Below are positions 1 to 8,442 of a DNA stretch of 64,000 nucleotides, in pieces. A model generated the notes under the pieces. That model worked only from the letters and a program-made list of their open reading frames with translations, was not told the origin of the DNA and made no database searches. The position numbers and the translations under genes are program-made. Position 1 is the stretch's first letter, and each line of letters begins with the position of its first letter. Location of the stretch: NCBI RefSeq assembly GCF_900101865.1, contig NZ_FNAH01000001.1:186001-250000 (forward strand), read 5' to 3'. This stretch comes from Paracoccus isoporae. Its GTDB lineage: Bacteria; Pseudomonadota; Alphaproteobacteria; Rhodobacterales; Rhodobacteraceae.

Positions 1-183
1 GCGCTGGCTCTCGGTCAGTTCGGACTGAACCACTGCCAGCAGATCAATGTCGCTCTGCGGCTGGAGACCGCCGGACACGGCCGATCCATGCAGATATACG
101 CCAAGCAGCGCATCGCCGAGACGACGGCGCAAGATCAGCAACGCTGACTGTACCTGTTCAGTCTGATGGGGTGCCATCTGCAT
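1..183 (-). CDS. AadA-like aminoglycoside nucleotidyltransferase, 5' part
   Basis: Only the first 61 codons are inside the window; the gene runs off the left edge. The translation contains GSAVSGGLQPQSDIDLL, which matches the nucleotidyltransferase GS...D.D core of ANT(3'')-Ia/AadA enzymes, preceded by a helix (LRRRLGDALLGVYLHG) in the AadA position. AadA enzymes adenylylate streptomycin and spectinomycin in the cytoplasm; that substrate is inferred from family resemblance only. A second ATG at 177 is an alternative start, and no clear ribosome-binding site precedes either. Many Rhodobacteraceae carry chromosomal aadA-like genes, so this need not be acquired resistance; nothing integron-like is seen upstream. 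Confidence 0.72.
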   Translation of the reverse strand, partial: MQMAPHQTEQVQSALLILRRRLGDALLGVYLHGSAVSGGLQPQSDIDLLAVVQSELTESQR

Positions 184-239
184 TATGGTTTTCTAACGGG
201 CATAGCTGATTATCGGAAGGAGGCTCCATACACATCCCC

Positions 240-788
240 TCACCCCTCACGCCCCGGTAGCTTCCGTATCCCCTCCTTCGCAATCGACCCTTTCCACGCC
301 GGATGCGCCGCCTCCTGCGCCTTCATTTCCCGCAGCCAGCGTCGCCAGGCCCCGATACCGGGCATCCTCGGAAGATAGGCCAGCTCCCAGTGAATCCCGT
401 TGATCGGGTCGTCGAAGAACACGCCGTAATAGCCCGGTGAATACTGCGGGTATTCCCGCGGCGCCTCGGTCACGGGAATATCCCGCGCCAGCAGGAAATC
501 GCGGTGAAACGCGTCGATCTCGCGCCGGTTTTTGGCCCAGAGCGCGATGTGATGGATCCCCACCGCCCGCGCCGCGTGATCCAGCCTGCCGCCGGTCTTC
601 GCGGGCTGGATGCCGATATAGCTGTGCGGCAACGGGAACCGCGCCATGTAATAGGTCGAGCGATAGCCGATATCCAGCGTCCAGAAGCTGCGATAGCCGA
701 GCCAGCCGAACATCTCGTCGTAAAATGCGACCGAGCGCTCATACTCGATCACCGAAAACTCGACATGGTTCACACCCCGCCAGCGCAT
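240..788 (-). CDS. VOC (glyoxalase/bleomycin-resistance fold) family protein
   Basis: A 182-residue protein with the paired beta-alpha-beta-beta-beta modules of the vicinal oxygen chelate superfamily. The first module starts at VNHVEFSV (residues ~6-13) and the second at GIHHIALWAKN (~77-87), ending with the strand NGIHWELAYLP. His8, His79 or His80 and Glu136 are plausible metal ligands. The start at 788 has a strong AGGAGGGAC ribosome-binding site. VOC proteins include glyoxalase I, dioxygenases and drug-binding proteins, and I cannot choose a substrate. A five-unit 11-bp repeat array (835-889) lies 47 bp upstream. Confidence 0.8.
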   Translation of the reverse strand: MRWRGVNHVEFSVIEYERSVAFYDEMFGWLGYRSFWTLDIGYRSTYYMARFPLPHSYIGIQPAKTGGRLDHAARAVGIHHIALWAKNRREIDAFHRDFLLARDIPVTEAPREYPQYSPGYYGVFFDDPINGIHWELAYLPRMPGIGAWRRWLREMKAQEAAHPAWKGSIAKEGIRKLPGREG

Positions 789-834
789 CGTCCCTCCTGT
801 CGCAACCGGAATTCACCTGGATATACGCAATCTC

Positions 835-889
835 TGTGTACGCCCGGTGTACAGGCTGTGTCCGCGCGGTGCACGGGCTGTGCGGCGAC
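835..889 (+). repeat. Five tandem 11-bp units, array A
   Basis: Exactly five head-to-tail 11-bp units start at 835, 846, 857, 868 and 879: TGTGTACGCCC, GGTGTACAGGC, TGTGTCCGCGC, GGTGCACGGGC, TGTGCGGCGAC. The constant part is GGTGYAC followed by four variable bases, usually ending in C. The same arrangement recurs at 14973-15027 and 63562-63616. Downstream follows TT..CAGCAATTGCTG (893-905), also found with small changes after the third array. The array sits upstream of the minus-strand VOC gene. An 11-bp period puts each unit on the same face of the helix, as in binding arrays for OmpR/PhoB-type regulators, but the half-site is not a PhoB half-site. Function unknown. Confidence 0.85.
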
Positions 890-969
890 ATTCTCAGCAA
901 TTGCTGGGTTTGCGCGCATGGGGCCGGGCAGCCACGCAACAGGCCGCGCACGTTGCATCACCGTTTCGG

Positions 970-1647
970 TCAGACAACCCCGTCCTCGGTCACGATCAGA
1001 TCCAGCGCCTCGTCATGGGGCTGGGGCCGGATCGTGTCCAGCCGCCCCGCCGCATGCCCCACCCCGATGGCGTAGGGGCGCGGCCGCATCCCCGCCAGCG
1101 TCCGGTCATAGAACCCGCCACCATAGCCCATGCGGAACCGCGCCGCGTCCCAGCCGACCAGCGGGACCAACAGGATCTGCGGCATGACTTCGGCCGCCGT
1201 GTCAGGCTCCGGGATGTCGAACCGGCCCGGCCGCATCGCAGCCCCCGGCTGCCAGGGCCGGAAGATCAGCGGCGCATCCGGCGCCACCACCACCGGCAGC
1301 GCCAGCGCCTGCCCCAGCCCGGCCCGCCGCGCCATCCAGCCGCGCAGATCCGGCTCTCCGCGGATCGGCCAGAACCCGCCCAGGACCAGCCCCGCGCCGC
1401 CCGCGAACCGCGCCGACAGCACCTCGTTCAGCCGCGCCGCCAGCGCCTCTTCCGCCGCCTGCCGCGCGGCTTCTCCCATCGCCGCCCGCGCAGCCAGAAG
1501 CCGCGCTCGCTCCTGCTTGCGCCACGCCGCCGATGCCTTCGCCGACAGGCCGGATGCGCCCGCCGCCGGATCGAAATGCCCCGGCGACACCTGCCCCGCC
1601 ATGCAGGCCGGCGAGGCATAGTCGCGCGTTTCGTCATCCCCGTTCAT
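970..1647 (-). CDS. 5-formyltetrahydrofolate cyclo-ligase
   Basis: Converts 5-formyl-THF to 5,10-methenyl-THF using ATP, in cytoplasmic one-carbon metabolism. The C-terminal half has the family signature: PQILLVPLVGWDAARFRMGYGGGFYDRTL, with the glycine-rich MGYGGGFYDR loop, and the N-terminal part has the basic WRKQERARLLAARAAM helix followed by LGGFWPIRGEPDL. The start at 1647 (MNGDDETRDYASP) is chosen because related Rhodobacteraceae proteins begin with a similar short YASP-containing extension; 1656 is possible, and both lack a strong ribosome-binding site. The gene is divergent from the DUF6522 gene. 6S RNA often neighbours this gene in proteobacteria, but the 77-bp divergent spacer is too short for it. 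Confidence 0.9.
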   Translation of the reverse strand: MNGDDETRDYASPACMAGQVSPGHFDPAAGASGLSAKASAAWRKQERARLLAARAAMGEAARQAAEEALAARLNEVLSARFAGGAGLVLGGFWPIRGEPDLRGWMARRAGLGQALALPVVVAPDAPLIFRPWQPGAAMRPGRFDIPEPDTAAEVMPQILLVPLVGWDAARFRMGYGGGFYDRTLAGMRPRPYAIGVGHAAGRLDTIRPQPHDEALDLIVTEDGVV

Positions 1648-1724
1648 GCCGCCCATCTTGCGGTCTTTTGCGCGTCGCTGCAATCTGGCGCCATGCCGCC
1701 CCCGCCCCGCCGAAAGGTCACGCG

Positions 1725-1982
1725 ATGTCAGACATCACCCGCGCCGGAGAGGATTTCACCGTCCCCGCGCGCCTCATCGCAGACGGGCTCGGCCTGCCCG
1801 AGCACGCCATCGCCCGCGCCATGTCCACCGGCGCGATCACCACCCGCACCGAACGGGGCGAGGGCGCGGATGCGGGCCGGTTCCGGCTCAGCTTCTTCTA
1901 CCGGGGCCGCAGCTTTCGCCTGACCGTAAACGCCGAGGGCCAGATCCTCAGCCGCGCCCGCTTCGACCGCCCCGGCACATGA
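1725..1982 (+). CDS. DUF6522 family protein
   Basis: A small 85-residue cytoplasmic protein (MSDITRAGEDFTVPARLIAD...). It has an N-terminal helix containing the LGL and AMSTGAITTRTERGEG motifs, then two strands (RFRLSFFYRGRSFRLTV) and a short tail ending in RFDRPGT, the pattern of the DUF6522 family in Rhodobacterales. Its role is unknown. The internal ATG at 1725 is preferred over an upstream in-frame ATG because GAAAGG lies 8 nt before it and homologues begin here. It is transcribed away from the cyclo-ligase gene and converges on sodB. Confidence 0.75.
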   Translation: MSDITRAGEDFTVPARLIADGLGLPEHAIARAMSTGAITTRTERGEGADAGRFRLSFFYRGRSFRLTVNAEGQILSRARFDRPGT

Positions 1983-1985
1983 AAA

Positions 1986-2008
1986 CGGCCCGCCGGAGGG
2001 GCGGGCCG
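1986..2008 (-). terminator. Hairpin terminator shared by sodB and the DUF6522 gene
   Basis: A 9-bp perfect stem (CGGCCCGCC / GGCGGGCCG) closes a 5-nt loop. On the minus strand it is followed by TTTT, so it fits best as the intrinsic terminator of sodB, whose stop is at 2035. It directly follows the stop codon of the converging DUF6522 gene and may act in both directions. Confidence 0.75.
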
Positions 2009-2034
2009 CAAGTCTTGGAACCTGGGTGTCGCGA

Positions 2035-2634
2035 TCACATGCGCGAAGCGACATTCTCCCAGTTCACCAGGTTGTTCAGGAAGTTATCCAGGTATTTCGG
2101 CCGCGCATTGCGGAAGTCGATATAGTAGGAATGCTCCCACACATCGCAACCCAGCAGGGCGGTCTGACCGAAGCAGAGCGGGTTCACGCCGTTCTCTGTC
2201 TTGGTCACTTCCAGAGAGCCATCGCTGTTCTTGACCAGCCAGGCCCAGCCCGACCCGAACTGGCCGGCCCCGGCCTCGGCGAATTTCTTCTTGAACTCGT
2301 CGGCCGACCCGAAGCTGTCATTGATCGCCTTTTCCAGCTCGGACGGCATGGCCCCGGAATTGGGTCCCATCATTTCCCAGAACTGGCTGTGGTTCCAGTG
2401 CTGGCTGGCATTGTTGAAGATGCCGTTCTGGGCCACCGCGCCCTTGTCGTAAGTGCCGGTGACGATGTCTTCCAGCGACTTGCCGTCCCACTCGGTGCCC
2501 GAGACCAGCTCGTTCAGCTTGTCGACATAGGCCTTGTGGTGCTTGTCGTGGTGATATTCCAGCGTCTCCTTGGACATGCCGGCATCGGCAAGCGCGTCAT
2601 GGGCATAGGGAAGATCGGGAAGCGTAAAGGCCAT
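2035..2634 (-). CDS. sodB: Superoxide dismutase, Fe/Mn family (Fe type)
   Basis: Dismutates superoxide to oxygen and hydrogen peroxide. The 199 residues match the family length. Metal ligands are visible: His28 in LEYHHDKHH, His82 in the QHWNHSQFW segment, and Asp and His in CDVWEHSYYIDF near residue 165. The GSGWAWLV and GQTALLGCDVWEH segments are those of alphaproteobacterial iron enzymes, but Fe against Mn cannot be settled from sequence alone. The absence of a signal peptide indicates a cytoplasmic enzyme. The start has an AGAGGAT ribosome-binding site. Confidence 0.95.
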   Translation of the reverse strand: MAFTLPDLPYAHDALADAGMSKETLEYHHDKHHKAYVDKLNELVSGTEWDGKSLEDIVTGTYDKGAVAQNGIFNNASQHWNHSQFWEMMGPNSGAMPSELEKAINDSFGSADEFKKKFAEAGAGQFGSGWAWLVKNSDGSLEVTKTENGVNPLCFGQTALLGCDVWEHSYYIDFRNARPKYLDNFLNNLVNWENVASRM

Positions 2635-2754
2635 GAGTTCATCCTCTTGTCATGGACCGCCTCAGATGCGGTCCCGTTGCGGTCACCCACGTAACGCGAG
2701 CCTGTCAGCGCGGGTTCCTGCGTCGGCTTAACACAAGGCCCGCAAAAGGAAAAA

Positions 2755-2775
2755 CCCCGAAGCGGGGCTTCGGGG
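2755..2775 (-). terminator. Intrinsic terminator after the 76-aa membrane protein gene
   Basis: A 9-bp perfect stem, CCCCGAAGC / GCTTCGGGG, with a GGG loop. Read on the minus strand it is followed by TTTTTCCTTTT, a classical rho-independent terminator about 85 bp after the stop codon of the gene at 2860-3090. Confidence 0.85.
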
Positions 2776-2859
2776 CGGTGCCGGAACGGCGCGGGCCGGA
2801 CCGGGCGTGGCGCGCCTGTCCGGGGCGGGATCTGCCGCCGGATCAGGCGCTTGTCAGGC

Positions 2860-3090
2860 TTACTGCGCGGGCGCAGTTTCGGCCTCGGCCTCGGCGGGCT
2901 CCTCGACGACGATGTCCGCCTCGGCATCCTCGGCCGGGGCGTCGCCCTCGACCACCACCGAGGTGTCGCCCTCGTTTTCCACCACCGCATCGTCATCGCC
3001 GCTCATCAGCCAGAAGATGACCAGCACCGCGACGACCAATGCGCCGACGATGAAATACAGGTTGTTGTTGCTGCGCGGGTTGTTCGCCAT
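2860..3090 (-). CDS. Small single-pass membrane protein with acidic tail
   Basis: 76 residues: a short polar N-terminus (MANNPRSNNN), one transmembrane helix (residues ~11-29, LYFIVGALVVAVLVIFWLM), then a highly acidic tail rich in Glu, Asp, Ala and Val ending ETAPAQ. No conserved domain is recognised. The start at 3090 is chosen over an upstream in-frame codon because GGAGCAGAG precedes it and the transmembrane segment then lies near the N-terminus. It has its own terminator and is divergent from ccmI, so it is probably monocistronic. Confidence 0.7.
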   Translation of the reverse strand: MANNPRSNNNLYFIVGALVVAVLVIFWLMSGDDDAVVENEGDTSVVVEGDAPAEDAEADIVVEEPAEAEAETAPAQ

Positions 3091-3265
3091 GGACTCTGCT
3101 CCGTTATGATCCAATCCGCCGCCCAATGCGCAAGGCGGCGCCTGGATCCGACACTGCAACAATCTGTCGCGGCATGATGCAGGAAAGTCACGACGGCTTG
3201 CGTCTCGGCGGGGTTTTGCCGCCGCCGGAAACCGCCTATCTAGGGCGCAACCCGAAGGAGATGCG

Positions 3266-4546
3266 ATGTTCTGGCTGCTGGCCGCCGCACTGACCGCGAT
3301 CGTCGCCCTGGCGCTTGCCCGCCCGTTCCTGCGCGCCGGGCGCGAGGGCGCGGAGGCGGAACCCGCCGCCGCCTATGACCTGCGCGTCTATCGCGACCAA
3401 TTGGGCGATGTCGATCGCGACCTGCAGCGCGGCATCATCGACCCGGCAGAGGCGGAGCGGCTGAAGGCCGAGATCGGGCGCAAGATCCTCGATGCGGACC
3501 GCGCGATCGGGCGCGAAGGCGCGGCGCGGCGCAGCCTTCCCGCCCGTCACGGCTTGGCCGGCCTGCTGGCGCTGGCGCTGTGTTTCGGCGGTGCCGCGGC
3601 ACTTTACTGGCGCATGGGCACGCCCGCACAGCCCGATATGGGGCTGCGGGGACGGCTGAGCGCCGCCGCCGAACGCTACGATACGCGCCCGTCACAGGCA
3701 GAGGCAGAATCCCGCGCCGCCGCCGAGCGCGAGGCCGCGGCGGCGCGGCTGCAACAGAACAGCGACCCGCAGATGCTGGCGCTGATCGACGAATTGCGCG
3801 CCGCCGTGGCGCAGCGCCCCGACGATCCGCAAGGTCTCGCCCTGCTGGCCCGCAACGAGGCGCGCATCGGCAATGCGCAGGCGGCGGCAGAGGCGCAGCG
3901 CCGCCTGATCGCGCTTGCGGGCGAGGACAGCACCGCCCAGCAACACGCCTTTCTTGCCGGAGTGATGACGGAAGCCGCAGGCGGTCTCATCACCCCGGAG
4001 GCCGAGCGCGAACTCAACCGCGCCCTCGAACGCGATCCCGCCAACGAACAGGCCCGCTACATGTCCGGGCTGCTGCAGGCCCAGACCGGGCGGCCCGACC
4101 GCGCCTTTCCGATCTGGTCGGAGCTCTTGCGCGACGGCGCGCCGGATTCGCCGTGGAACATGGCCATCCGCCCGGTGATCGGGGATATCGCCTGGCTGGC
4201 GGGCGCGCCCGATTACCAACCCCCGCCCCTGCCCGAGCCGCAGGCACAACCGGACATGCCCGCCCTGCCCGGCCCCGATGCGGAGCAGATCGAAGCAGCC
4301 GGGGCGATGACGCCCGAGGAGCGCGCCGCGTTCATCGGCAACATGGTCGCCCAGCTCGAATCACGGCTGGCGACGCAAGGCGGCCCGGCCGAGGAATGGG
4401 CGCGGCTGATCTCGTCGCTCGCCGTGCTGGGCCAGACCGACCGCGCCGCGACGATCCTGGCCGAGGCACGCAGCCGCTTTGCCGACACCCCGGCGGCGCT
4501 GTCCCTGATCGACGCCGCCGCCGCCGATGCGGGGCTGCCCGAATGA
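3266..4546 (+). CDS. ccmI: Cytochrome c biogenesis protein CcmI
   Basis: CcmI (CycH) is the membrane chaperone that holds apocytochrome c for haem ligation by CcmFH. Two transmembrane helices (residues ~2-22 and ~95-116) flank a cytoplasmic loop with the family pattern [33 protein letters not shown]. The remaining ~310 residues form a periplasmic Ala-rich, TPR-containing domain. At 426 residues the length fits the long alphaproteobacterial form. An AAGGAGATGCG ribosome-binding site precedes the ATG. Its stop overlaps the ruvX start by 4 bp. The other ccm genes are not in the window. Confidence 0.93.
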   Translation: MFWLLAAALTAIVALALARPFLRAGREGAEAEPAAAYDLRVYRDQLGDVDRDLQRGIIDPAEAERLKAEIGRKILDADRAIGREGAARRSLPARHGLAGLLALALCFGGAAALYWRMGTPAQPDMGLRGRLSAAAERYDTRPSQAEAESRAAAEREAAAARLQQNSDPQMLALIDELRAAVAQRPDDPQGLALLARNEARIGNAQAAAEAQRRLIALAGEDSTAQQHAFLAGVMTEAAGGLITPEAERELNRALERDPANEQARYMSGLLQAQTGRPDRAFPIWSELLRDGAPDSPWNMAIRPVIGDIAWLAGAPDYQPPPLPEPQAQPDMPALPGPDAEQIEAAGAMTPEERAAFIGNMVAQLESRLATQGGPAEEWARLISSLAVLGQTDRAATILAEARSRFADTPAALSLIDAAAADAGLPE

Positions 4547-5010
4547 TCCACGAAGACATTGCCGATTTCGCCGCCGCCCTGCCGCGCATGGGCGCGATTG
4601 CGGGGCTGGATCTGGGCACCAAGACCATCGGCGTCGCGGTCAGCGACGGGCTGCGCCAGGTGGCCTCGCCGCTCACCGTGATCCGGCGCAAGAAATTCAC
4701 GCTCGACGCGCAGGCGCTGCTGGCCATCTTGACCGAACGGGGGCTGACCGGGCTGGTGCTGGGTCTGCCGCGCAACATGGACGGCTCCGAGGGGCCGCGC
4801 TGCCAGTCCACCCGCGCCTTCGCCCGCAATCTCAGCCGGCTGACCGATCTGCCGATCGGCTTCTGGGACGAACGCCTCTCCACCGTCGCCGCCGAGCGCG
4901 CCCTGCTGGAGGCCGACACCTCGCGCCGCCGACGGGCCGAGGTGATCGACCAGGTCGCGGCGGGCTATATCCTGCAAGGTGTGCTGGACCGGTTGCGGTA
5001 TCTTAGCTAG
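4543..5010 (+). CDS. ruvX: Holliday junction resolvase-like / pre-16S rRNA nuclease (YqgF)
   Basis: A 155-residue RNase H-fold protein of the YqgF family. The first acidic catalytic motif is in [16 protein letters not shown] (residues ~20-35), the second region in [18 protein letters not shown] (~73-90), and the third in [15 protein letters not shown] (~107-122). In E. coli the homologue matures the 5' end of 16S rRNA; a role in junction resolution has also been proposed. The ATG overlaps the ccmI stop (ATGA), showing translational coupling. It converges with ytoQ, 6 bp away. Confidence 0.92.
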   Translation: MIHEDIADFAAALPRMGAIAGLDLGTKTIGVAVSDGLRQVASPLTVIRRKKFTLDAQALLAILTERGLTGLVLGLPRNMDGSEGPRCQSTRAFARNLSRLTDLPIGFWDERLSTVAAERALLEADTSRRRRAEVIDQVAAGYILQGVLDRLRYLS

Positions 5011-5016
5011 GCGGCG

Positions 5017-5463
5017 TCAGCCCGGCAATTCGCCGTGCAGCACATAGCGCAGCATCGCCACGACCTGCTCGGGCCGTTCGGCCACGGCGAGCGCCGCCGC
5101 ATCGATCTCTTTCAGCGCATGGGCATGGTCGGGCCCGTGAAGCACGATGATCGACTTGCCAAGGGCTGCGGCATAGCCCGCATCGAAGGCCGCATTCCAC
5201 TGCTTGTACTGCTCGCCGAAGCGGACCACGACGATATCGGCATCCTCGATCCCCTTGCGGGTGCGGATCGCGTTGAGCTGTGCGCCCTTGCGGTCGTGCC
5301 AGAACTTCTTCTCCTCCGCGCCCATGATCGCCACGCCGCAATCGTCGCTGGCCGCATGGTCGGTCACCGGGCTGCTGAAGGCGACATCCAGCCCCTTTGC
5401 GCCGTCAATGATGCGCTCGCGCCAGTCGGTATGGATCTCGCCGGACAGATAGACCTTGAGCAT
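5017..5463 (-). CDS. YtoQ family protein
   Basis: 148 residues beginning LKVYLSGEIHTDWRERI, the characteristic opening of the YtoQ family, which has a nucleoside 2-deoxyribosyltransferase-like fold. A conserved Asp/Glu-rich middle (DADIVVVRFGEQYKQWNAAFDAGYAAALGK) follows the deoxyribosyltransferase pattern of an acidic residue in a GYAxALGK segment. The biochemical role is not established. Start 5463 is preferred to 5475 because the family begins directly with the first strand. Confidence 0.85.
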   Translation of the reverse strand: MLKVYLSGEIHTDWRERIIDGAKGLDVAFSSPVTDHAASDDCGVAIMGAEEKKFWHDRKGAQLNAIRTRKGIEDADIVVVRFGEQYKQWNAAFDAGYAAALGKSIIVLHGPDHAHALKEIDAAALAVAERPEQVVAMLRYVLHGELPG

Positions 5464-5564
5464 CGCGCCCCCCAAATGATGAAGATGTGGTCGGCCCGGC
5501 TATAGGCGCTCGCCCGCCCGATGTCACGGCAGCGTCCGGGCGGAACAGCTTCAAACGCGGCGGG

Positions 5565-6209
5565 TCAATCCGTCACCGCTTGTGCGCCACGACGAAGGGC
5601 CGGGCTGCGCCCGCCCTTGCTGGCATGGTTTTCCGCGCGCTCGATCACGAACCCCGCCGCCTCGATGCGCTCGCGCAGCTCGGCCATGCCGAACATGGTC
5701 ACGAAGGGCGCCTTGCCGATGGCGCGCATCACCGGCACCACCAGCCGGATCGGCAGCGCCATGTCCCCGACACAGGGGGTCTTGGAGACGAACACTCCGC
5801 CCGGCGCCAGCAGCGCATGGATCCGGCGCAGCGTGCCGGGAAGGTCGCGGACCAGATGCAGATAGTTGAAGCCCAGCACCGCGTCATATCCCGGCGGTTC
5901 GGGCACCAGATCCTCCGCCGTGGCGACGCGAAAGACCAGCCCGGCGACCGGATCCACGGCCAGCTTCTCCTGGGCGATCGCGATCATCTCGGGGGAGATG
6001 TCCGTGGCCAGATACGCCGCCGCCGCGTCCGCCAGCCGCAACGCCGTGCTGCCGGTGCCGCAGCCCAGCTCCAGCACCCGGCACTCTGGCGAGAGCAGGG
6101 CGCGCGTCGCCGTGAGCGTCCGCTCATACCCCTCCGGGTCCGAGATCTTGGATTTGGCGTATTTCTCCGAAGTCCGGTCCCAGAACCGGGAATCATCCGT
6201 CCTGCTCAT
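5565..6209 (-). CDS. Class I SAM-dependent methyltransferase
   Basis: 214 residues with the Rossmann-like methyltransferase core. Motif I is VLELGCGTGSTALRL (residues ~44-58), the acidic end of strand 2 is ATDISPEMI, and motif IV is DAVLGFNYLHLVRDLPGTLR. A late segment, PGGVFVSKTPCVGDM, corresponds to post-motif IV. The substrate cannot be inferred; small-molecule or ubiquinone-type methyltransferases look like this. Start 6209 follows a good GGCAGGAGCG ribosome-binding site. It lies downstream of uvrC on the same strand, with a 78-bp gap. Confidence 0.85.
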   Translation of the reverse strand: MSRTDDSRFWDRTSEKYAKSKISDPEGYERTLTATRALLSPECRVLELGCGTGSTALRLADAAAAYLATDISPEMIAIAQEKLAVDPVAGLVFRVATAEDLVPEPPGYDAVLGFNYLHLVRDLPGTLRRIHALLAPGGVFVSKTPCVGDMALPIRLVVPVMRAIGKAPFVTMFGMAELRERIEAAGFVIERAENHASKGGRSPALRRGAQAVTD

Positions 6210-6287
6210 CGCTCCTGCCTGCGCCTGTGATCCAGCTAACAGATTGAGCCTGTACAATATTTCCGGCCGCGAGTCCCGCCCGGATCG

Positions 6288-8144
6288 CTATCCCCGGAAA
6301 TGATCGTAAATCTTCTGCGCCAGCCCCGCGCTGATCCCCTCCACCGCCGTCAGATCGGCCACCGCCGCCCGGCTGACCGCCTTGGCCGAGCCGAAATGCG
6401 CCAGCAGCGCGCGCTTGCGCGAGGCACCCACCCCCGGCACCTCGTCAAGCGGGGTGGCCGAGACCGCCTTGGCCCGCTTGGCGCGATGCGTGCCGATGGC
6501 CCAGCGATGCGCCTCGTCGCGCATCCGCTGGACGAAATACAGCACCGGGTCATTCATGCGCAGCGCGAAGGGGCGCTGACCGAAACGGTGGAATTCCTCC
6601 TTGCCGTGATCGCGGTCCTGTCCCTTGGCCACACCGATCATCGGAATATCCTCCACCCCCAGATCGGCCATGATCTCATGGACCGCGCTGACCTGCCCCG
6701 CGCCGCCATCGATCAGCAGCAGATCGGGCCAGGCTTCGCTCTCGCGGTCGGGGTCTTCCTTCAGCAGGCGCGAGAAGCGGCGGGTCAGCACCTCCTTCAT
6801 CATCCCGAAATCATCGCCCGGCGTGATCTCGGTCCCCTTGATGTTGAACTTGCGGTATTGGCCCTTAATCCAGCCCTCCGGCCCAGCCACGACCATGCCG
6901 CCCACCGCATTGCTGCCCATGATGTGGGAGTTGTCGTAGACCTCGATCCGGCGCGGCGCGGCGGGCAGGTCGAACGCCTCGGCCAGCCCCTCCAGCAGCT
7001 TCATCTGGGCCGCACTTTCCGACATGCGCCGTGCCAGCGATTCGCGGGCATTGCGCAGCGCATTCTCGACCATCTCGGCCTTCTCGCCCCGCTGCGGCAC
7101 GCCCAGCACCACCTTGCGCCCGGCCTTGTCCGACAGCGCGTCGCGCATCAGGTCCATATCCTCGACGCCATGGCTCAGCAGCACCATGCGCGGCGGCACC
7201 TTGTTGTCGTAGAACTGCATCAGGAAGGCCTGCATCACCTCATCGGGCGATTCCGCGCCGCCCAGCCGGGGATAAAAGTCGCGATTCCCCCAGCTCTGAT
7301 TGCCGCGGATGAAGAATACCTGCACGCAGGCCTGCCCGCCCTCCAGATGCAGCGCCACCAGATCGGCCTCGGCAATGCCGCGCGGGTTGATCGCCTGCAC
7401 CGACTGCACGGCGGTCAGCGCCTTGATCCGGTCGCGCAGCGCGGCGGCGCGTTCATATTCCATCGCCTCGGCCGCCGCGGCCATCTCGGCCGCCAGATCC
7501 GCCTGGATCCTGGTGCTGCGCCCGCGCAGAAATTGTTCGGCATCATCGACGAGCGCGCCGTAATCCGCCTCGGAGATGCGGCCGACGCAGGGCGCGCTGC
7601 AGCGCTTGATCTGGTAGAGCAGACAGGGCCGCGTGCGGCTTTCAAACACCGCATCCGTGCAGTTGCGCAGCAAAAACACCCGCTGCAACTGGTTCAGCGT
7701 CCGGTTCACCGCCCCCGCCCCCGCAAAGGGGCCGTAATAATTCCCTGGCTCGGACTTCGCGCCGCGATGTTTCTTGATCTGTGGAAAGGCGTGGGACTTG
7801 GCGACAAGGATATTCGGAAAACTCTTGTCGTCGCGCAGCAGCACGTTGTAGCGCGGCTTGAGCTGCTTGATGAGGTTCTGTTCCAGCAGCAGCGCCTCGG
7901 TCTCGGTGCGCGTGGTCAGGAACATCATCGAATGCGTCTCGCGGATCATCCGCGCGATGCGGGCGGTGTGGCCGTGGCCGCGTGCGTAATTCGACACCCG
8001 CGCCTTCAGGCTGCGGGCCTTGCCGACGTAAAGAACCTCGCCCTTTTCACCCAGCATCCGGTAGACGCCGGGCGAGGCGTCGAGCCTGCGGACATAATCG
8101 GCGATCACGGCCTGCCCGGTGGGTCTGTCGTTCTGCTGGGTCAT
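6288..8144 (-). CDS. uvrC: Excinuclease ABC subunit C
   Basis: UvrC makes both incisions in nucleotide excision repair after UvrAB recruitment. The 618 residues have all family domains: an N-terminal GIY-YIG nuclease ([23 protein letters not shown]), a Cys-rich loop ([15 protein letters not shown]), a UVR domain ([15 protein letters not shown]), a C-terminal RNase H-like nuclease ([30 protein letters not shown]) and terminal helix-hairpin-helices ([20 protein letters not shown]). The start at 8144 gives standard length; an upstream in-frame ATG at 8216 would add 24 unlikely residues. Ribosome-binding site is weak. The upstream gap holds a DnaA-box-like site and a CTGCC/GGCAG inverted repeat. 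Confidence 0.96.
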   Translation of the reverse strand: MTQQNDRPTGQAVIADYVRRLDASPGVYRMLGEKGEVLYVGKARSLKARVSNYARGHGHTARIARMIRETHSMMFLTTRTETEALLLEQNLIKQLKPRYNVLLRDDKSFPNILVAKSHAFPQIKKHRGAKSEPGNYYGPFAGAGAVNRTLNQLQRVFLLRNCTDAVFESRTRPCLLYQIKRCSAPCVGRISEADYGALVDDAEQFLRGRSTRIQADLAAEMAAAAEAMEYERAAALRDRIKALTAVQSVQAINPRGIAEADLVALHLEGGQACVQVFFIRGNQSWGNRDFYPRLGGAESPDEVMQAFLMQFYDNKVPPRMVLLSHGVEDMDLMRDALSDKAGRKVVLGVPQRGEKAEMVENALRNARESLARRMSESAAQMKLLEGLAEAFDLPAAPRRIEVYDNSHIMGSNAVGGMVVAGPEGWIKGQYRKFNIKGTEITPGDDFGMMKEVLTRRFSRLLKEDPDRESEAWPDLLLIDGGAGQVSAVHEIMADLGVEDIPMIGVAKGQDRDHGKEEFHRFGQRPFALRMNDPVLYFVQRMRDEAHRWAIGTHRAKRAKAVSATPLDEVPGVGASRKRALLAHFGSAKAVSRAAVADLTAVEGISAGLAQKIYDHFRG

Positions 8145-8222
8145 GCTGTTCAGTAGTGCGATTCTGGGCCGGGGCTGCAAGTTCTGCGGGCGGATTTCAA
8201 GATGAATCCTGTCCACGATTTT

Positions 8223-8231
8223 TGTGGATAA
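8223..8231 (+). promoter_or_regulatory. Consensus DnaA box (isolated)
   Basis: TGTGGATAA, the exact complement of the consensus DnaA box TTATCCACA, lies 79 bp upstream of uvrC in an AT-richer spacer. No second perfect box is near, and neither dnaA nor dnaN is in the window, so this is not evidence for an origin. It could be a DnaA-controlled promoter site or chance. Confidence 0.35.
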
Positions 8232-8291
8232 CTCTGTGGGCAGAACTTTGGCAGGTGCGGATTTTCACATAAATGATACGTTTTCGTGAAC

Positions 8292-8310
8292 CTGCCCGAT
8301 TTTTAGGCAG
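8292..8310. repeat. Inverted repeat CTGCC-N9-GGCAG, copy 1
   Basis: CTGCC, nine AT-rich bases (CGATTTTTA), then GGCAG. A second copy with the same arm and spacer length and an AT-rich centre lies at 14904-14922 upstream of ppk2. Here it lies about 150 bp upstream of uvrC and downstream of the SDR gene. It could be a dimeric regulator operator or a weak hairpin. Confidence 0.5.
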
Positions 8311-8442
8311 TGCGTAACATGCTTGTTTTCCAACGGTTTTTTACTTCATCGCGCCAAGTGACTGAAATAAATAGGCTTCTTTCGGCCGATAGGTAACCTG
8401 CGGTTGTGGGGTGGACAAACGCCGCGCGGCCTCCGGTGTCGC

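Noticed and set aside
835..889. Arrays A-C as CRISPR or as coding repeats
   Set aside because: Units are only 11 bp without spacers, so not CRISPR. ORFs across them (Cys/Thr/His/Arg-rich) have no ribosome-binding site or known similarity; 5 x 11 bp is not a multiple of three.
1648..1724. 6S RNA next to the cyclo-ligase gene
   Set aside because: Such synteny is known in proteobacteria, but the divergent spacer is only 77 bp and the other flank is filled by repeats; no 6S-like long bubble structure was seen.
6300..8156. 618-codon plus-strand ORF opposite uvrC
   Set aside because: Antisense shadow of uvrC; no family motifs, His/Arg/Gln-rich composition typical of reversed high-GC genes.
8221..8340. 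Replication origin near 8.2-8.3 kb
   Set aside because: Only one perfect DnaA box, no cluster, no dnaA/dnaN/parAB/hemE context.
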